NCBI RefSeq assembly: GCF_036347055.1
Contig: NZ_CP108882.1
Span: 6,374,001-6,438,000, forward strand
DNA length: 64,000 nucleotides
From: Streptomyces sp. NBC_00820
GTDB taxonomy: Bacteria; Actinomycetota; Actinomycetes; Streptomycetales; Streptomycetaceae
Direction: 5' to 3'
In this document: positions 36,975 to 44,952 of the stretch, one piece after another
How positions within the stretch are numbered: the stretch's first letter is position 1
Layout of the letters: every line of letters starts with the position of its first letter
The notes under the pieces: generated by a model
Told to the model about the DNA's origin: nothing
Databases searched by the model: none
Seen by the model: the letters and a program-made list of their open reading frames with translations, nothing else
Made by a program: the position numbers and the translations under genes

Positions 36975-37740
36975 GGCGGCGGATCTCCCCACGCAGGACT
37001 TCGGTGATCTCCAGGGACAGTTCCGCCACCGGAGCGTCCTCGATGCGGCGCGGCTGCGGGATGTCCACGGCCCACTCCCGGGCCACCCGGCCGGGGCGGG
37101 AGGACAGCAGCACCACGCGCTGGGCCAGTCGTACGGCCTCGCGCACGTTGTGTGTGACGAACAGGACGGAGAGGCCGGTCTCCTTCCAGATCCGGGTCAG
37201 CTCGTCGTGCAGCACGTCCCGGGTGATGGCGTCCAGCGCCGCGAACGGCTCGTCCATCAGCAGCAGGCTGCTCTCCTGGGCCAGCGCGCGGGCCAGTGCC
37301 ACACGCTGGCGCATCCCGCCCGACAGCTCGTGGACGCGCTTGCCGTGGGCGCCCTGCAGCCGGACGAGTTCGAGCAGTTCCTCGGCCCTGGCGCGCCGCG
37401 CCGGCTTGGGAACTCCGCGCAGTTTCAGGGCGAGTTCGATGTTCTTGCCCGCGGTCAGCCACGGGAACAGCGCGTGCTCCTGGAACATCAGCGCGGGCCG
37501 GCCGTCCGTGCTGATGGACCCGGAGGTGGGCCGGTCCAGTCCCGCCACCAGGTTCAGCAGCGTGGACTTGCCGCAGCCCGACGCTCCCAGGAGCGTGACG
37601 AACTCGCCGGGCGCGACATCGAGACTGATGCCGTCCAGGACGAGCTGCCGGCCGTCCGGGCCCGCGAAGGACTTCGAGACGTCGTCGAGGCGTGCGGCGT
37701 ACCCGACCGACTGGTCGGCTTTGGCGAGGGTCGTGGCCAT
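36961..37740 (-). CDS. ssuB: Aliphatic sulfonate-type ABC transporter ATPase
   Basis: A 259-residue ABC ATPase: Walker A GASGCGKST, Q-loop MFQEHALFPW, signature LSGGMRQRVALARAL, Walker B LLLMDEPFAALD, H-loop THNVREAVRLA. ATG 37740 is preferred over GTG 37749 because AGGAGG sits 8 nt upstream. It energises SsuC with SsuA. Confidence 0.94.
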   Translation of the reverse strand: MATTLAKADQSVGYAARLDDVSKSFAGPDGRQLVLDGISLDVAPGEFVTLLGASGCGKSTLLNLVAGLDRPTSGSISTDGRPALMFQEHALFPWLTAGKNIELALKLRGVPKPARRARAEELLELVRLQGAHGKRVHELSGGMRQRVALARALAQESSLLLMDEPFAALDAITRDVLHDELTRIWKETGLSVLFVTHNVREAVRLAQRVVLLSSRPGRVAREWAVDIPQPRRIEDAPVAELSLEITEVLRGEIRRHGQH

Positions 37741-37776
37741 GGTCGTCACCTCCTGGGAGATCGGCGGGGCGGGGCG

Positions 37777-38889
37777 TCAGTCGGTACCGAGACCGGCGGC
37801 GTCGACGGTGCCGGCGCCCTGGCCCCTCAGGACCTTGTTGAGGATCGTCAGGTCGTAGATCCCCTTCAGGTCCGGCTTGTCCAGCAGGCCGGCCTTGACC
37901 GCGTGCTCGGCCTCGGCGTCCAGGGTGGCGGCCAGCGGGTCGTCGGTGACCTGGATGGACTTCCACGCAGGGTCCAGGACGGCCGCGGGCAGCGCCTTGC
38001 CGGAGTCCGTCTCCAGCTGCTCGTTCGTCGCCGCCTTGGCCGCGTCGGGGTTGGCCTTGATCCACTTGTTGGTCTCGACGGAGGCCTTCAGCACCGCCTC
38101 GACGGCCTTGGGGTGTGCCTTGAGGAACTTCTGCGACACGATGATGTTCGTGATCACGAACTTCTTGTCCGGCCACAGCGACGACTCGTCGAGCAGCACC
38201 TTGCCGCCCTCGGCGACCAGCTTGGACGCGGTCGGCTCCGGCACCCACGCGCCGTCTATGGAGCCGGACTTGAAGGCGTCCGGGGTCACCTTGTTGTCGC
38301 TGCGGACGACCGTGACGTCACCCTTGCCGCTCTGCGCGTCGACCTTCCAGCCCTGATCCGCGGCCCAGTTGAGGAACGCCACGTCCTGCGTGTTGCCCAG
38401 CTGAGGCGTGGCGATCTTCCTGCCCTTGACGTCCTTCAGGGACTTGATCTTCTTCGGGTCGACGACGAGCTTCACACCGCCGGACGCCGAACCCCCGATG
38501 ATCCTCAGGTCCGTGCCGCCCGACTTGGTGTAGCCGTTGATCGCCGGGGACGGGCCTATCCAGCCGATGTCGATGGAGCCGGAGTTGAGCGCCTCGATCT
38601 CGGAGGGGCCCGCGTTGAAGGTGGCGTACTCGGCCTTGGTGGCGCCCAGCTGCTTCTGGAAGACGCCCTGCCGCCGGCCGACCAGCGCGGTCGCGTGCGT
38701 GAGGTTCCCGAAGTAGCCGATCTTCACGGAGTCCAGGCCGTCGATCTTCTTCGACCCGGCGGCGACCTTCTGGTTGGCGCCGTCGTCCTTGGCCTCGGAG
38801 CCGTAGCCGCAGGACGCGAGGGCCAGCAGGGGCAGCGCGGCGATCGCGGTCACACCGCGGCGGAACAGTTTCGAGCTGGTGGCAGGCAC
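37777..38889 (-). CDS. ssuA: Sulfonate/sulfur-compound-binding lipoprotein
   Basis: A 370-residue ABC solute-binding lipoprotein. Signal II peptide with lipobox LALASC near residue 27. The mature NitT/TauT-type fold is marked by VKIGYFGNLTHATALVG, the NSGSIDIGWIGPSPAINGY loop and DGAWVPEPTASKLV. It captures the sulfur source outside the membrane for SsuBC. GTG 38889 has AGAGGA 10 nt upstream. The 235 bp separating it from cysN contains a 34-codon ORF and may hold an internal promoter. Confidence 0.9.
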   Translation of the reverse strand: MPATSSKLFRRGVTAIAALPLLALASCGYGSEAKDDGANQKVAAGSKKIDGLDSVKIGYFGNLTHATALVGRRQGVFQKQLGATKAEYATFNAGPSEIEALNSGSIDIGWIGPSPAINGYTKSGGTDLRIIGGSASGGVKLVVDPKKIKSLKDVKGRKIATPQLGNTQDVAFLNWAADQGWKVDAQSGKGDVTVVRSDNKVTPDAFKSGSIDGAWVPEPTASKLVAEGGKVLLDESSLWPDKKFVITNIIVSQKFLKAHPKAVEAVLKASVETNKWIKANPDAAKAATNEQLETDSGKALPAAVLDPAWKSIQVTDDPLAATLDAEAEHAVKAGLLDKPDLKGIYDLTILNKVLRGQGAGTVDAAGLGTD

Positions 38890-39017
38890 GGGAGGTGGTC
38901 CTCTCGGTGGCCCGGCGGTCACGGGTTATCAGGCCGTGGCCGGGAGGTCGGCAAAGGGTCTTCGTCGCTGCTGGTGCTTCACGTGGGGGAGCCGGGCGCG
39001 CGAGCGGTGCGCGTACG

Positions 39018-39122
39018 TCAGCACGCACATCGCGCGACTCCGCCCTGCCCGCTACCGAGGGTCCCGCTGCCGACGCGGCCGCCCTCCTTCGCGAACGTGG
39101 CGTAGAAGTCGGTGGAGTTCAT
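39018..39122 (-). CDS. 34-codon ORF after cysN, unknown
   Basis: Begins 2 bp after the cysN stop (TGACCATG) and runs MNSTDFYATFAKEGG, a Gly-rich middle, and ends ARCAC. Terminal cysteines in a sulfur operon recall cysteine-sensing leader peptides, but it does not match the known RRHVDL leader type seen upstream of cysI. A further short frame starts within its end. It may be a translated spacer before ssuA or chance. Confidence 0.35.
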   Translation of the reverse strand: MNSTDFYATFAKEGGRVGSGTLGSGQGGVARCAC

Positions 39123-39124
39123 GG

Positions 39125-40459
39125 TCAGAAGTCCCAGCCCTCTTCTTCAGATGCGTTCTTGACCGGTTCGGGCGCGGCGAACGACTCGCCGACCATGCCC
39201 GCCGTGAGCGTGGTGCCGTCGCTCGGGTCGATCAGGATGAAGGAGCCCGTGCGGCGCGAGTCGGCGTAGGAGTCGACCGGCAGCGGCTCGGCGGTACGGA
39301 TCTTCACCCGCCCGATGTCGTTGGCGACGAGCCGGCCCGGATGCGGATGCAGGGACAGGTCGTCGAGCGTGAGCCGGGACGGGATGTCCCGCACCACGGC
39401 CTTGACCGTGCGCGTGCCGTGCTTGAGCAGCACCCGGTGCCCGACGGTCAGCGGCTGGTCGGCGACATGGCAGACGGTCGCCTCCACGTCCTGCGTGGTG
39501 GCCGGCGCGTCCTTCGACGGCACGATCAGGTCGCCGCGCGAGACGTCGATGTCGTCCTGGAGCAGGACCGTCACCGACTGCGTCGTCCAGGCCACGTCCA
39601 CCGGCGCACCGAGCAGGTCGATGCCGGAGATCCGCGTCGTGCGCCCGGACGGCAGGACGGTGACCTCCTCGCCCACCCGGAAGCTGCCGGCCGCGATCTG
39701 GCCCGCGTAACCCCGGTAGTCGGGGTGCTCGGCGGTCTGCGGGCGGATCACGTACTGCACGGGCAGCCGGGCGTGGCAGTGCGACAGGTCGTGGCTGACC
39801 GGCACGGTCTCCAGGTACTCAAGGACGGTCGGGCCGCCGTACCAGTCCATGTGCGCGGACGGCTCCACCACGTTGTCGCCGGTGAGCGCCGAGATCGGGA
39901 TCGCGGTGACCGCGGGGACGCCCAGTTCGGTCGCGTACGCCGTGAACTCCTCGGCTATCGCGGCGAACACGGACTCCTGGTAGTCGACGAGGTCCATCTT
40001 GTTCACGGTCAGCACCACGTGCGGCACGCGCAGCAGCGCGGCGATCGCCGCGTGCCGGCGGGTCTGCTCGACCACGCCGTTGCGGGCGTCGACCAGGACC
40101 ACGGTCAGCTCGGCCGTGGAGGCGCCGGTGACCATGTTGCGCGTGTACTGCACATGGCCGGGCGTGTCGGCCAGGATGAACCGGCGGCGCGGGGTCGCGA
40201 AGTAGCGGTAGGCCACGTCGATGGTGATGCCCTGCTCCCGCTCGGCGCGCAGGCCGTCGGTCAGCAGCGCGAGGTCGGGGCCGTCCTGGCCGCGGCTAGC
40301 GGACGCCCGCTCCACGGCCTCCAGCTGGTCGGTGAGGACCGACTTGGAGTCGTGCAGCAGCCGTCCGACGAGTGTGGACTTGCCGTCGTCGACGGAGCCG
40401 GCGGTGGCGAACCGCAGCAGGGTGGTGGCCGAGAGTGCCTCGGTCGTCGTCGTGGTCAT
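39125..40459 (-). CDS. cysN: Sulfate adenylyltransferase GTPase subunit
   Basis: A 444-residue EF-Tu-like GTPase. G1 GSVDDGKST (~residues 21-29), G3 DTPGHVQYTRNM, G4 NKMDLVD. It activates the CysD adenylyltransferase by GTP hydrolysis in ATP + sulfate to APS + PPi. No APS-kinase domain is fused at its C-terminus; the kinase is separate (cysC). Start is 2 bp after the cysD stop. Confidence 0.96.
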   Translation of the reverse strand: MTTTTTEALSATTLLRFATAGSVDDGKSTLVGRLLHDSKSVLTDQLEAVERASASRGQDGPDLALLTDGLRAEREQGITIDVAYRYFATPRRRFILADTPGHVQYTRNMVTGASTAELTVVLVDARNGVVEQTRRHAAIAALLRVPHVVLTVNKMDLVDYQESVFAAIAEEFTAYATELGVPAVTAIPISALTGDNVVEPSAHMDWYGGPTVLEYLETVPVSHDLSHCHARLPVQYVIRPQTAEHPDYRGYAGQIAAGSFRVGEEVTVLPSGRTTRISGIDLLGAPVDVAWTTQSVTVLLQDDIDVSRGDLIVPSKDAPATTQDVEATVCHVADQPLTVGHRVLLKHGTRTVKAVVRDIPSRLTLDDLSLHPHPGRLVANDIGRVKIRTAEPLPVDSYADSRRTGSFILIDPSDGTTLTAGMVGESFAAPEPVKNASEEEGWDF

Positions 40460-40461
40460 GC

Positions 40462-41406
40462 TCAGAAGTACCCCTCGCGCTTGCGGTCTTCCATCGCGGC
40501 CTCGGAGAGCTTGTCGTCGGCGCGGGTCGCGCCCCGCTCGGTGAGCCGGGAGGCGGCGATCTCGGTGATCACGGCGTCCAGCGTGGTCGCGTCGGAGTCG
40601 ACGGCGCCCGTGCAGGACATGTCACCCACCGTCCGGTACCGCACCAGCCGCTTCTCGGTGGTCTCGGTGTCCTTCGGGCCGCCCCACTCGCCGGCCGTCA
40701 GCCACATCCCGGCCCGCCGGAACACCTCGCGCTCGTGCGCGAAGTAGATCTCCGGCAGCTCGATGCCCTCGCGGGCGATGTACTGCCACACGTCCAGCTC
40801 GGTCCAGTTGGACAGCGGGAAGACGCGTACGTGCTCGCCGGGCGCGTGCCGCCCGTTGTACAGGTTCCACAGCTCGGGCCGCTGCCGGCGCGGGTCCCAC
40901 TGGGAGAACTCGTCCCGCAGCGAGAACACCCGCTCCTTGGCGCGGGCCTTCTCCTCGTCGCGCCGGCCACCGCCGAAGACCGCGTCGAACTTCTCGCTCT
41001 GGATCTTCTCCGTGAGCGGCAGCGTCTGCAGCGGGTTACGGGTGCCGTCGGGACGTTCCTTGAGCACACCCCGGTCGATGTAGTCCTGTACGGAGGCCAC
41101 ATGGAGGCGCAGCCCATGGGCGGCGACCACACGGTCCCGGTACTCCAGCACCTCGGGGAAGTTGTGTCCCGTGTCCACATGGAGGAGTGAGAAGGGGACC
41201 GGGGCCGGGGCGAACGCCTTCAGCGCGAGGTGCAGCATGACGATGGAGTCCTTGCCCCCGGAGAACAGGATCACCGGGTTCTCGAACTCGCCCGCCACCT
41301 CGCGGAAGATGTGCACCGCCTCGGACTCCAGCGCGTCCAGGTGGGAGAGGGCGTACGGACCGGCCGTGCCCTCCTCGCCGCCCGTCACCTCGGCGACGGT
41401 CGTCAT
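40462..41406 (-). CDS. cysD: Sulfate adenylyltransferase catalytic subunit
   Basis: A 314-residue PAPS-reductase-fold adenylyltransferase. PP-loop VILFSGGKDSIVMLHLALKAF, DTGHNFPEVL, and the C-terminal RYRTVGDMSCTGAV typical of CysD are seen. With CysN it makes adenosine 5'-phosphosulfate. ATG 41406 overlaps the cysC stop (ATGA); the longer open frame upstream is cysC in another frame. Confidence 0.96.
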   Translation of the reverse strand: MTTVAEVTGGEEGTAGPYALSHLDALESEAVHIFREVAGEFENPVILFSGGKDSIVMLHLALKAFAPAPVPFSLLHVDTGHNFPEVLEYRDRVVAAHGLRLHVASVQDYIDRGVLKERPDGTRNPLQTLPLTEKIQSEKFDAVFGGGRRDEEKARAKERVFSLRDEFSQWDPRRQRPELWNLYNGRHAPGEHVRVFPLSNWTELDVWQYIAREGIELPEIYFAHEREVFRRAGMWLTAGEWGGPKDTETTEKRLVRYRTVGDMSCTGAVDSDATTLDAVITEIAASRLTERGATRADDKLSEAAMEDRKREGYF

Positions 41407-41969
41407 GCCAGTCCCCTCTCGCTGAGCAGCGCGCGGACCAGCGCCGCGGACTCCGGCACGGTCTGGTGCTGCGACTCGATCCGCAGGTCGGGCTCGGCCG
41501 GCTCCTCGTAGGGGTCGTCGACCCCGGTCAGACCCGACAGTTCGCCCGCGGCCTGCTTGGCGTAGAGCCCCTTCACGTCCCGCGCCGAGCACACCTCGAC
41601 CGGGGTCGCCACATGGACCTCCAGGTACGGCGTCCCGTTCTTCTCGTGCCGCTCGCGCACCGCCTCCCGGCTGTCCGCGTAGGGCGCGATCACCGGCACC
41701 AGCGCCTTGACGCCGTTGCGGGCCAGCAGTTCGGCCACGAAGCCGACGCGCCGTACGTTGGTGTGCCGGTCAGCGCGGGAGAAGCCGAGGCCCGCCGAGA
41801 TGAACTCGCGGATCTCGTCCCCGTCGAGGACCTCGACGCGGTGGCCCTCGGCGCGCAGCCGGCCGGCCAGTTCGTACGCGATGGTGGTCTTGCCCGCGCT
41901 CGGCAGACCCGTGAGCCAGACAGTGGCTCCGCTCGTCACCAGGCTCTCCTCAATCCGATCGTGCGTCAT
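41403..41969 (-). CDS. cysC: Adenylylsulfate kinase
   Basis: A 188-residue APS kinase: P-loop GLPSAGKTTIA, DGDEIREFISAGLGFSRADRHTNVRRVGFVAELLARNG, and VKGLYAKQAAGELSGLTGVDDPYEEP. It phosphorylates APS to PAPS. ATG 41969 overlaps the cysH stop (ATGA). Confidence 0.95.
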   Translation of the reverse strand: MTHDRIEESLVTSGATVWLTGLPSAGKTTIAYELAGRLRAEGHRVEVLDGDEIREFISAGLGFSRADRHTNVRRVGFVAELLARNGVKALVPVIAPYADSREAVRERHEKNGTPYLEVHVATPVEVCSARDVKGLYAKQAAGELSGLTGVDDPYEEPAEPDLRIESQHQTVPESAALVRALLSERGLA

Positions 41970-42676
41970 GCGTGCAGCCCGCATTCGGTCTTGGCCCGGC
42001 CTGCCCAGCGGCCGGCCCGCGCGTCCTCGCCCTCCAGGACCCGCCGTGTGCACGGGGCACAGCCGACGGAGGCGTAGCCGTCCATCAGCAACGGGTTGGT
42101 CAGTACGCCGTGTTCGGCAACGTAGGCGTCCACGTCGTCCTGCGTCCAGCGTGCGATCGGGGAGACCTTGACCTTGCCCCGCTTCTCGTCCCAGCCGACG
42201 ACCGGCGTGTTCGCCCGGGTCGGCGACTCGTCGCGGCGCAGGCCCGTCGCCCAGGCCTGGTAACCGGCCAGGCCCTCCTCCAGCGGCCGCACCTTGCGCA
42301 GCGCGCAGCACAGGTCGGGATCGCGGTCGTGCAGCTCGGGGCCGTACTCCGCGTCCTGCTCGGCGACCGTCTGCCGCGGGGTGAGCGTGATGACGTTGAC
42401 GTCCATCACGGCCTCGACGGCGTCCCGGGTGCCGATGGTCTCCGGGAAGTGGTAGCCGGTGTCGAGGAAGACGACGTCGACGCCCTTCAGTACGCGGGAG
42501 GCGAGGTGGGCGACCACGGCGTCCTCCATGGAGGAGGTGACGCAGAAGTTCCTGCCGAAGGTGTCCACCGCCCACCGGAGGATGTCCGCTGCGGTGGCGT
42601 CCTCGAGGTCGCGCCCCGCCTGCTCGGCGAGTTCCCGCAACTCCGCCTGCGTGCGCGGCTCCTGGTCGTCCGTCAT
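41966..42676 (-). CDS. cysH: Phosphoadenylyl-/adenylylsulfate reductase
   Basis: A 236-residue reductase converting APS (or PAPS) to sulfite. It has the 4Fe-4S cysteine pairs Cys123-Cys124 (DLCCALRKVRPLEE) and Cys206/Cys209 (GCAPCTRRV), plus the catalytic Cys232 in the ECGLH tail. The CC...CxxC pattern marks an APS reductase of the plant/Bacillus/Mycobacterium type, not the cluster-free enterobacterial PAPS reductase. ATG 42676 overlaps the zinc-ribbon stop. Confidence 0.95.
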   Translation of the reverse strand: MTDDQEPRTQAELRELAEQAGRDLEDATAADILRWAVDTFGRNFCVTSSMEDAVVAHLASRVLKGVDVVFLDTGYHFPETIGTRDAVEAVMDVNVITLTPRQTVAEQDAEYGPELHDRDPDLCCALRKVRPLEEGLAGYQAWATGLRRDESPTRANTPVVGWDEKRGKVKVSPIARWTQDDVDAYVAEHGVLTNPLLMDGYASVGCAPCTRRVLEGEDARAGRWAGRAKTECGLHA

Positions 42677-42855
42677 GTGCGCTTCTCCCCTGCGTCGTCG
42701 GCTCGCCGCAGCCCCCGGGCGAGCAGCCCGAGGAACTTCAGCTGGAATGCGCGGTTGCACGCCCCGCATTCCCAGGCGCCATGGCCCTGCTCGTTGGGAC
42801 GCAGGTCCTCGTCGCCGCAGTAGGGGCAGTGGAACGGCGCGGCACGTTCGCTCAC
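42673..42855 (-). CDS. 60-aa zinc-ribbon protein of the sulfite reductase operon
   Basis: A small protein lying between cysI and cysH and overlapping both (GTGA, ATGA). Two CxxC knuckles, FHCPYCGDEDL and WECGACNRAF, spaced ~17 residues, form a rubredoxin-like zinc or iron site, followed by a basic helix FLGLLARGLRR. Conserved position in actinobacterial cys operons suggests a role with sulfite reductase, such as electron transfer or assembly. That role is inference. Confidence 0.85.
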   Translation of the reverse strand: MSERAAPFHCPYCGDEDLRPNEQGHGAWECGACNRAFQLKFLGLLARGLRRADDAGEKRT

Positions 42856-44549
42856 GACAGGGCCTCCTCGGAGGCGCGCGCGGCCCAGGTGGCGAACCGC
42901 TCGCCGTCCTCGCGCTCCGCCCGGTAGCGCCTGAGCACCCGCTCGATGTAGTCCGCCAGCTCCTGCGAAGTCACCTTCAGGCCGCGGACCTTGCGGCCGA
43001 AGCCCGGATCCAGACCGAGCGCGCCGCCGAGGTGCACCTGGAAGCCCTCGACCTGGTCGCCGTTCTCGTCCAGGACGAGCTGGCCCTTGAGACCGATGTC
43101 CGCCACCTGGATGCGGGCGCAGGCGTTCGGGCAGCCGTTGATGTTGATGGTGAGCGGCTCGTCGAAGTCCGGGAGCCGGCGCTCCAGTTCGTCGATGAGC
43201 GCGCTGCCCCGCGCCTTGGTCTCGACGATGGCGAGCTTGCAGAACTCGATGCCGGTGCAGGCCATGGTGCCGCGCCGGAACGGGGACGGGTGCACCGTGA
43301 GGTCCAGCGCCTCCAGGCCGGCCACCAGGGACTCGACCCGCGCCTCCTCGACGTCCAGCACGATCATCTTCTGCTCGGCCGTGGTCCGGATACGGCCGGA
43401 GCCGTGCACCTCGGCGAGGCCGGCGATCTTCGCCAGCGTGCTGCCGTCGACGCGTCCGACACGCGGCGCGAAACCGACGTAGTACCGGCCGTCCCGCTGC
43501 CGGTGCACACCGACGTGGTCGCGCCACCGCTCCACCGGCTGCGCGGGCGCCGGACCGTCGACGAGGGGCCGCTTCAGGTACTCCTCCTCCAGCACCTCCC
43601 GGAACCGCTCCGCGCCCCAGTCGGCGACCAGGAACTTCAGCCGGGCCCGGGTGCGCAGCCGCCGGTAGCCGTAGTCGCGGAAGATGGAGATGACGCCCTC
43701 GAAGACGTCCGGGACCTCCGCCAGCGGCACCCAGGCGCCCAGTCGCACGCCGATCTTCGGGTTGGTCGACAGACCGCCGCCCACCCACAGGTCGAAACCG
43801 GGCCCGTGCTCGGGGTGTTCGACGCCGACGAACGCGATGTCGTTGATCTCGTGCGCCACGTCCAGCAGGGGCGAACCGGAGACCGCGGACTTGAACTTGC
43901 GGGGCAGGTTCGAGAACGCCTTGTTGCCGATGACCCGCCGGTGGATCTCCTCGATGGCCGGGGTGCCGTCGACGATCTCGTCCTCGGCGATGCCCGCGAC
44001 CGGCGAGCCGAGGATGACCCGGGGCACGTCGCCGCAGGCCTCGGTGGTGGACAGGCCGACCGCTTCGAGCCGCTCCCAGATCGCGGGCACGTCCTCGATC
44101 CGCACCCAGTGCAGCTGGATGTTCTGCCGGTCGGTGATGTCGGCCGTGCCACGGGCGAACTCCTGCGAGATCTCCCCGATGACCCGCAGCTGCGCGGTCG
44201 TCAGCCGGCCGCCGTCGATCCGCACCCGCATCATGAAGTACTCGTCGTCCAGCTCCTCCGGCTCCAGGATCGCGGTCTTGCCGCCGTCGATCCCGGGCTT
44301 GCGCTGGGTGTACAGACCCCACCAGCGCATCCGGCCGCGCAGATCGTTCGGGTCGATCGAGTCGAAGCCCCGCTTGGAGTAGATCGTCTCAATGCGTGTC
44401 CGCACGTTGAGACCGTCGTCGTCCTTCTTGAGCTGTTCGTTGCCGTTGAGCGGGGTGAAGTGACCCGCGGCCCACTGACCCTCACCGCGGTGACGACTCA
44501 CCTTGCGGCGGGGCGCTGAGGCAGCGGGATTCTGCGGGGTGGCGGCCAT
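42852..44549 (-). CDS. cysI: Ferredoxin-dependent assimilatory sulfite reductase
   Basis: A 565-residue nitrite/sulfite reductase hemoprotein reducing sulfite to sulfide. The siroheme-4Fe4S cysteines are in ACTGIEFCKLA and NGCPNACAR; Arg/Lys sulfite-binding residues sit in DRQNIQLHW and FKSAVSGS. It resembles the mycobacterial SirA rather than flavin-coupled enterobacterial CysI, so ferredoxin is the expected donor (no cysJ here). ATG 44549 follows GAAGGA. A leader peptide gene lies 178 bp upstream. Confidence 0.95.
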   Translation of the reverse strand: MAATPQNPAASAPRRKVSRHRGEGQWAAGHFTPLNGNEQLKKDDDGLNVRTRIETIYSKRGFDSIDPNDLRGRMRWWGLYTQRKPGIDGGKTAILEPEELDDEYFMMRVRIDGGRLTTAQLRVIGEISQEFARGTADITDRQNIQLHWVRIEDVPAIWERLEAVGLSTTEACGDVPRVILGSPVAGIAEDEIVDGTPAIEEIHRRVIGNKAFSNLPRKFKSAVSGSPLLDVAHEINDIAFVGVEHPEHGPGFDLWVGGGLSTNPKIGVRLGAWVPLAEVPDVFEGVISIFRDYGYRRLRTRARLKFLVADWGAERFREVLEEEYLKRPLVDGPAPAQPVERWRDHVGVHRQRDGRYYVGFAPRVGRVDGSTLAKIAGLAEVHGSGRIRTTAEQKMIVLDVEEARVESLVAGLEALDLTVHPSPFRRGTMACTGIEFCKLAIVETKARGSALIDELERRLPDFDEPLTININGCPNACARIQVADIGLKGQLVLDENGDQVEGFQVHLGGALGLDPGFGRKVRGLKVTSQELADYIERVLRRYRAEREDGERFATWAARASEEALS

Positions 44550-44727
44550 GGTTCTACATCCTTCGGGACAGCAAGGGATGGGGGGCGGCGCGCGGCGCCG
44601 TCGATGAAGAGTGCTGGTCGGGCGGCGAGGCAAGGCTCTGACCTGCGTACACGTGCGCACACGGAGACGCGTGCGCGTCATTGCGCAGCGAGAGGTGAGA
44701 CCGGGGGGATCGGCGGTGCTGAGTAGG
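44550..44727 (-). promoter_or_regulatory. Leader between uORF and cysI
   Basis: The 178 nt between the leader-peptide stop and cysI. It contains a GCGCAC/GTGCGC stem (44655-44676) and other GC repeats that could form alternative structures. I see no classical SAM riboswitch. Attenuation coupled to translation of the upstream peptide is plausible. Confidence 0.4.
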
Positions 44728-44811
44728 TCAGCTCGCCGGACAGATGGCGCTGGACATGCGGCCGAGGTCGACGTGCCGCCGACTCACCAAGGCAACTCCA
44801 GTTCCGGGCAT
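44728..44811 (-). CDS. 27-aa cis-regulatory leader peptide of the cys operon
   Basis: A short frame from ATG 44811 encoding MPGTGVALVSRRHVDL, then GRMSSAICPAS and stop. The VSRRHVDLxR...SSAIC pattern is the hallmark of the actinobacterial putative leader peptides placed before sulfur genes (cysteine near the end). It sits directly upstream of cysI, on its strand. By analogy, ribosome stalling at the Cys codon (position 24) under cysteine shortage would affect transcription or translation of the operon. Mechanism is inferred. Confidence 0.85.
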   Translation of the reverse strand: MPGTGVALVSRRHVDLGRMSSAICPAS

Positions 44812-44952
44812 GACGGAAGCCTGTCACGGGGATCTCCGGCCAGTCCACCATTGTCCGTCATCTGGACGAAAGTATTCCGAACAGTGAGACAGGTGAGTGG
44901 GGTGCCGGGCGAGGGCCGTCGGGCGCCCGCCCGGCACGCCCGGGAACGGTTG

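Noticed and set aside
44550..44681. N-terminal extension of cysI to 44681
   Set aside because: The added residues are Arg/Cys-rich without similarity; GAAGGA supports the ATG at 44549.
44550..44727. SAM or other sulfur riboswitch upstream of cysI
   Set aside because: I could not find the conserved core or helices; the leader peptide explains the region better.
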